Origin: Reticulitermes lucifugus
Lineage: Eukaryota; Arthropoda; Insecta; Blattodea; Rhinotermitidae
Direction: 5' to 3'
DNA: 31,325 bases
Assembly (NCBI GenBank): GCA_026260175.1
Contig: JAKCWW010002484.1
Coordinates: 18,927 to 50,251 of the forward strand
Positions 28,662-31,325 of this stretch are shown here, one piece after another. Each line of letters opens with the position of its first letter. Position 1 is the first letter of the stretch. A model generated the notes under the pieces. That model made no database searches, was not told where the DNA came from, and saw only the letters and a list, made by a program, of their open reading frames with translations. Made by a program: the position numbers and the translations under genes.

Positions 28662-28740
28662 TGAGAAGGTGTCTTCTAATTGAGAGCAGCTGTATGCTCT
28701 AAGATGGCCTGTCTACTACCAACCAACACACATGCCACAC
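28655..28740 (+). repeat. Partial internal re-duplication at the end of copy B
   Basis: GGTTGAGAAGGTGTCTTCTA through CTACTACCAACCAACA repeats 28440-28515 with minor changes. The joint coincides with ACAGGT, present at both points, so a microhomology-guided jump explains it. Confidence 0.8.
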
Positions 28741-28830
28741 ACCAAGTGTGGTGTATCTAACTGAGCGTCATCGTGAATCCTCGATAATGAGGAAGCCCTG
28801 GGCAGGATGAGCTGTTGTGCCATGGAAAAA
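28736..28830 (+). mobile_element. SINE family 1, 3' piece
   Basis: CAAGTGTGGTGTATCTAACT, CTCGATAATGAGGAAGCCCT and GCTGTTGTGCCATGGAAAAA match the 3' half of the SINE (CGAGTGTGGTGTGTCTAAGT, GAGGAGGCCCTGG, GCTGTTGCGCCATTGGAAAA). It lacks a head; probably part of the same rearranged unit. Confidence 0.8.
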
Positions 28831-28977
28831 TGAATATGTACACTAATTTTATTTACGCAGTTAATTAACAGGTACCAATGCACTTCGGAGTTTTCCTTCA
28901 TATCAGTCATATCACACACAATTAGACACACACGGGTAGGCCACTACCTGCATAACAAACAACAGAGACGTAAATCT

Positions 28978-29066
28978 ATGCCCTAAGCGGAATTCGAACC
29001 CTCAATCCCAGCAATCAAGCGGCCGCAGACCTACGCCTTAGACCGCACGGCAACCGGGATCGGCAC
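28978..29066 (-). mobile_element. SINE family 1, 5' piece in inverse orientation
   Basis: On the minus strand from 29066: GTGCCGATCCCGGTTGCCGT, GCGGTCTAAGGCGTAGGTCT and the B box GGTTCGAATTCC (about 29000-28989), then decay. It includes the 5' end of the SINE (GTGCCGATCCC), also seen at 22304, which helps fix the element's start. Confidence 0.8.
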
Positions 29067-29261
29067 ATATAATGCTTACTTGATATAAAAGTCAGACCCA
29101 ATTAATGTCTAAAACTTCTATCTGAAATAATTCCAATAAGGATATTATTTACCCAAAGACAAGGGAAAATATTGTACCAGCATAATACTGTGTTTTAGTT
29201 ACAAATGTACGTTTATTAACTCTTCAATCACACAAAACAAGCTATATTACACATGTTATCT

Positions 29262-29304
29262 TGGCGACTAGTTTCGGCTCCGAAAGTGATCCGTCATCAG
29301 GCCA
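29262..29304 (-). ncRNA. Hammerhead-ribozyme-like module with ACTAGT stem III
   Basis: Minus strand: stem I strand TGGC (29304-29301), CTGATGA (29300-29294), one unpaired C, stem II GGATC...GGAGCC with one internal mismatch, GAAA, palindrome ACTAGT (29072-type position 29072 does not apply; it lies at 29267-29272), C29266 as cleavage base, then GCCA (29265-29262). TGGC and GCCA pair perfectly. The stem III hexamer differs from ACATGT but is again self-complementary, so the palindrome rather than its sequence is conserved. One of the three best copies. Confidence 0.6.
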
Positions 29305-29309
29305 CTAAC

Positions 29310-29654
29310 AAAAACTGTAAAATGGAAAGCTCTGTATATTATAGGATGGGGATCTCCCCCTTTATATCGATAGATACAATATAAATGTATATGTAACAAT
29401 TAAGGATTATCCACGAGGCCTAAGTAAAGTATTAAAACTGTAAAACCATATAGTAAATGTTAAAATACCAAAGTTGTTATAAAAACAATAAATATAATTT
29501 AAAAGCAAAGAGTCAACTTCAAAGATTTTTTAAATATGTATAAAAGTAGTACTGCTGTGTATGTGAAAGGCTACCGGCATCATCCGATGTGTTGGTGGTT
29601 GGATGGGTCGTTGTGCAATTATATTTTGACAGGTCTGTATGCAGAGAATATGTA
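29310..29654. other. Unassigned sequence
   Basis: AT-rich; probably part of the retroelement that carries the ribozyme-like module. No coding motif. Confidence 0.35.
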
Positions 29655-29940
29655 CGTATTTCCAAGCACCATAAGTAACCTATAGCGTTCTCCCATCGCC
29701 CAGTCCCGGGTTCGATTCCAAGTCGGTCCATGTGGGATTTGTAGTATACAAAGTGGCACTGGGACAGGTTCTACGAGTACTTCGGTTTTCCCCTGTCAGT
29801 TTCATTCCACCGGTGCTCCATTAAAATGTAAAAGCAGAAAAAACCTCATCAACTTTATCTTTCTCATAGGGTTGCACAATAAGCCTTCAAGGTTGCGGTG
29901 CGTCCGTAGCATTTGCTGCGGGGCCCTTCAATAATAATGA
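29655..29940 (+). mobile_element. tRNA-derived SINE (family 4)
   Basis: B box GGTTCGATTCC (29709-29719) is an exact consensus match. The head before it is decayed (TAAGTAACCTATAGCGTTC at the A-box position). The body has AGTCGGTCCATGTGGGATTT, TACTTCGGTTTTCCCCTGTC and ATTCCACCGGTGCTCCATT, and ends GTTGCGGTGCGTCCGTAGCA, TTTGCTGCGGGGCCC and AATAATAATGAAAAA. These are landmarks of a common insect SINE type. The only copy of this family in the window. Confidence 0.75.
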
Positions 29941-31084
29941 AAAACTGTAGCGTTATTGCTGAACTTTCCGACTAGTCTGCTTCGTCAGTATGGGTTTTAG
30001 GTGTAATGATTTGGTACTTCAGTTGCAAGACCTTGTGTCGTGTTTCTGAAGCCGGTACGTGTTCAGCGTATTGCTGTTTACAGTTCAGCACAGTTGGGCC
30101 CGTTTCCACGGATTAGCATCGACTTACTTATCTTAACTCTCATCCATGCTATAGAACATGTCCCAACTTGTAGCGAATCAGTGCTGCCATATGTTGGAGA
30201 ATTATAAAGATGGGGGCATTACTTTTCATTCACCCCTCGTAATTTCATTGAACGGTAGAACAAACAAAGAGGACAACAAAAACAAAATATATTATGCTCT
30301 CCATATTCTAATTGTTTATGCCACAATAATTTAATAAAAATTATCTCTTCTTTGTGTCCGTCAAGGTTACGTTTTTGGCAGTTTTTTTTAATATTACAGC
30401 ACCAGGAGTTTGCTATGATCCTTCAAACTCTTTCCATCTCAGGCTGCGGAGACCTCGGTATAGTGCTCTCGCACAACTGGTTGTGGACTGTGACTTTGTA
30501 AATTACTTGTGTGTAATCACGGTGCTGTTACAATTTTGATAGTAAGCCTACTTGGATCATTCTGATTAACGCGAACTGTTCTCACAGGAATATATATAAT
30601 TTGTTTCGCTTGTGAAATGAGACAAAGGGTCTAATATAGGATGACAGTGTAATCTGATAGCCTTATGTCCTTTGAAGCCATACGTAGCTGAAATCGGAAA
30701 ACAAATGTGCATGCATATTACACACATATAAATGAACAACGCCATTCACTAAAAACATGATAGGACTTATTTATAATCTTACTTTACAAACTGTGTTCCT
30801 CCCTGCTAGAAAAGTCTTATTTGCTTAATTAACATTTTTTCTACTTGAATCAGCTTGCTTTCGAGTTTCTTTGAATGTGTCAGCGACATAGAAAATAAGT
30901 CAAACACGTGATCTTTTTAAAATTTCAATTAAACATTTCTGACACTGTAAGAGCAAAAATGGGATTTTGATGATAAAAGTAAAAAAAAATCCTTTCGCTT
31001 AAGCACGTGTATTGAAAATACTTTTGGATTTTAGGCAGTAATTAACTTCTATCTATTGGGTGGAAGCGTAATACTATAAAAATA
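29941..31084. other. Unassigned sequence
   Basis: About 1.1 kb without a supported gene. The minus strand at about 29990-29955 reads CTGACGAAGCAG and GGAAAG, loosely like the ribozyme core but without a stem II. Confidence 0.35.
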
Positions 31085-31325
31085 AACACAGAAGCTTTAG
31101 TAGTCGCTAGTAAGGAGATTGGTCTAGAAGTAAATGCTGAGAAAATTAAGTACATGGTTATGTCTCTAGATCAGAATGCAGGACAAAATCACAACATAAA
31201 AGTAGATAACAAATCCTTTAAAAGGGTGGAACAGTTCAAATATTTGGGAACAACCCTAAAGGATCGAAATTCTATTCAGGAAGAAATTAAGAGCAGATTG
31301 AAGTCGGGGAATGCTTGTTATCATT
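31085..31325 (+). mobile_element. LINE reverse transcriptase fragment, open to the window edge
   Basis: An uninterrupted 80-codon frame begins NTEALVVASKEIGLEVNAEK, continues IKYMVMSLDQNAG and FKRVEQFKYLGTTL, and reaches EEIKSRLKSGNACYH at the edge. This is the end of the reverse transcriptase palm (KYLG motif) and start of the thumb of the same LINE lineage as 1-298 and 23479-24035. The frame is free of stops and may be part of a well-preserved copy extending beyond the window. Upstream of 31085 the similarity stops, so it is 5'-truncated here. Confidence 0.88.

Noticed and set aside
29955-29995. CTGACGAAGCAG with GGAAAG on the minus strand as another hammerhead
   Set aside because: No usable stem II can form between the boxes and the stem III side is not palindromic.

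Overview
The window looks like nuclear DNA of an arthropod with a large, repeat-rich genome. It has no bacterial-style gene packing, no long open reading frame, and many decayed retrotransposons, SINEs and DNA transposons nested in one another. The non-LTR retrotransposon tails, the SINE families and one widespread repeat (near 2250-2369) resemble those I associate with insects, especially cockroaches and termites (Blattodea). That placement is an inference from recognition, not a database result.

Only one host protein-coding segment is supported: a 60-base first coding exon on the minus strand (26281-26340). It encodes a 20-residue N-terminus matching the start of the LMBR1/LIMR (lilipod) family of multi-pass membrane proteins. 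An in-frame stop lies just upstream, the start context is good, and a GTGAGT splice donor follows directly. Transcription runs toward lower coordinates. I found no second exon by eye, so most or all of 1-26274 may be its first intron, and 26341 to about 27000 would hold the 5' UTR and promoter.

The rest is mostly mobile DNA. There are minus-strand C-terminal remnants of endonuclease-reverse transcriptase LINEs (1-298, 3810-4345, 8405-8615, 10065-10375, 22010-22270) and plus-strand ones (23479-24035, 31085-31325). At least four tRNA-derived SINE families occur; one copy (20412-20699) has intact 13-base target-site duplications. Two TA-flanked MITEs (7641-7825, 17740-17914), two hAT-like elements (15018-15300 with an 8-base duplication, and 20097-21930 carrying nested insertions) and two DDE transposase C-termini (6164-6407, 15450-15694) are also present. 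A 0.7-kb chimeric SINE+LINE unit occurs twice, nearly identical (22328-23044 and 27936-28661).

The most interesting signal is a recurrent RNA-like module. It has a CTGATGA box, a hairpin whose sequence varies but stays paired, then GAAA followed by a short palindrome (ACATGT or ACTAGT) and a flank that pairs back with the bases before CTGATGA. This is the architecture of a type I hammerhead ribozyme with a minimal stem III, as known from Penelope-like retroelements. The best copies are at 13583-13629 (+), 6718-6761 (-) and 29262-29304 (-); at least eight decayed copies are scattered through the window. Two large foldback palindromes (6663-7104 and 16413-16622) consist of such modules in head-to-head inverted pairs.
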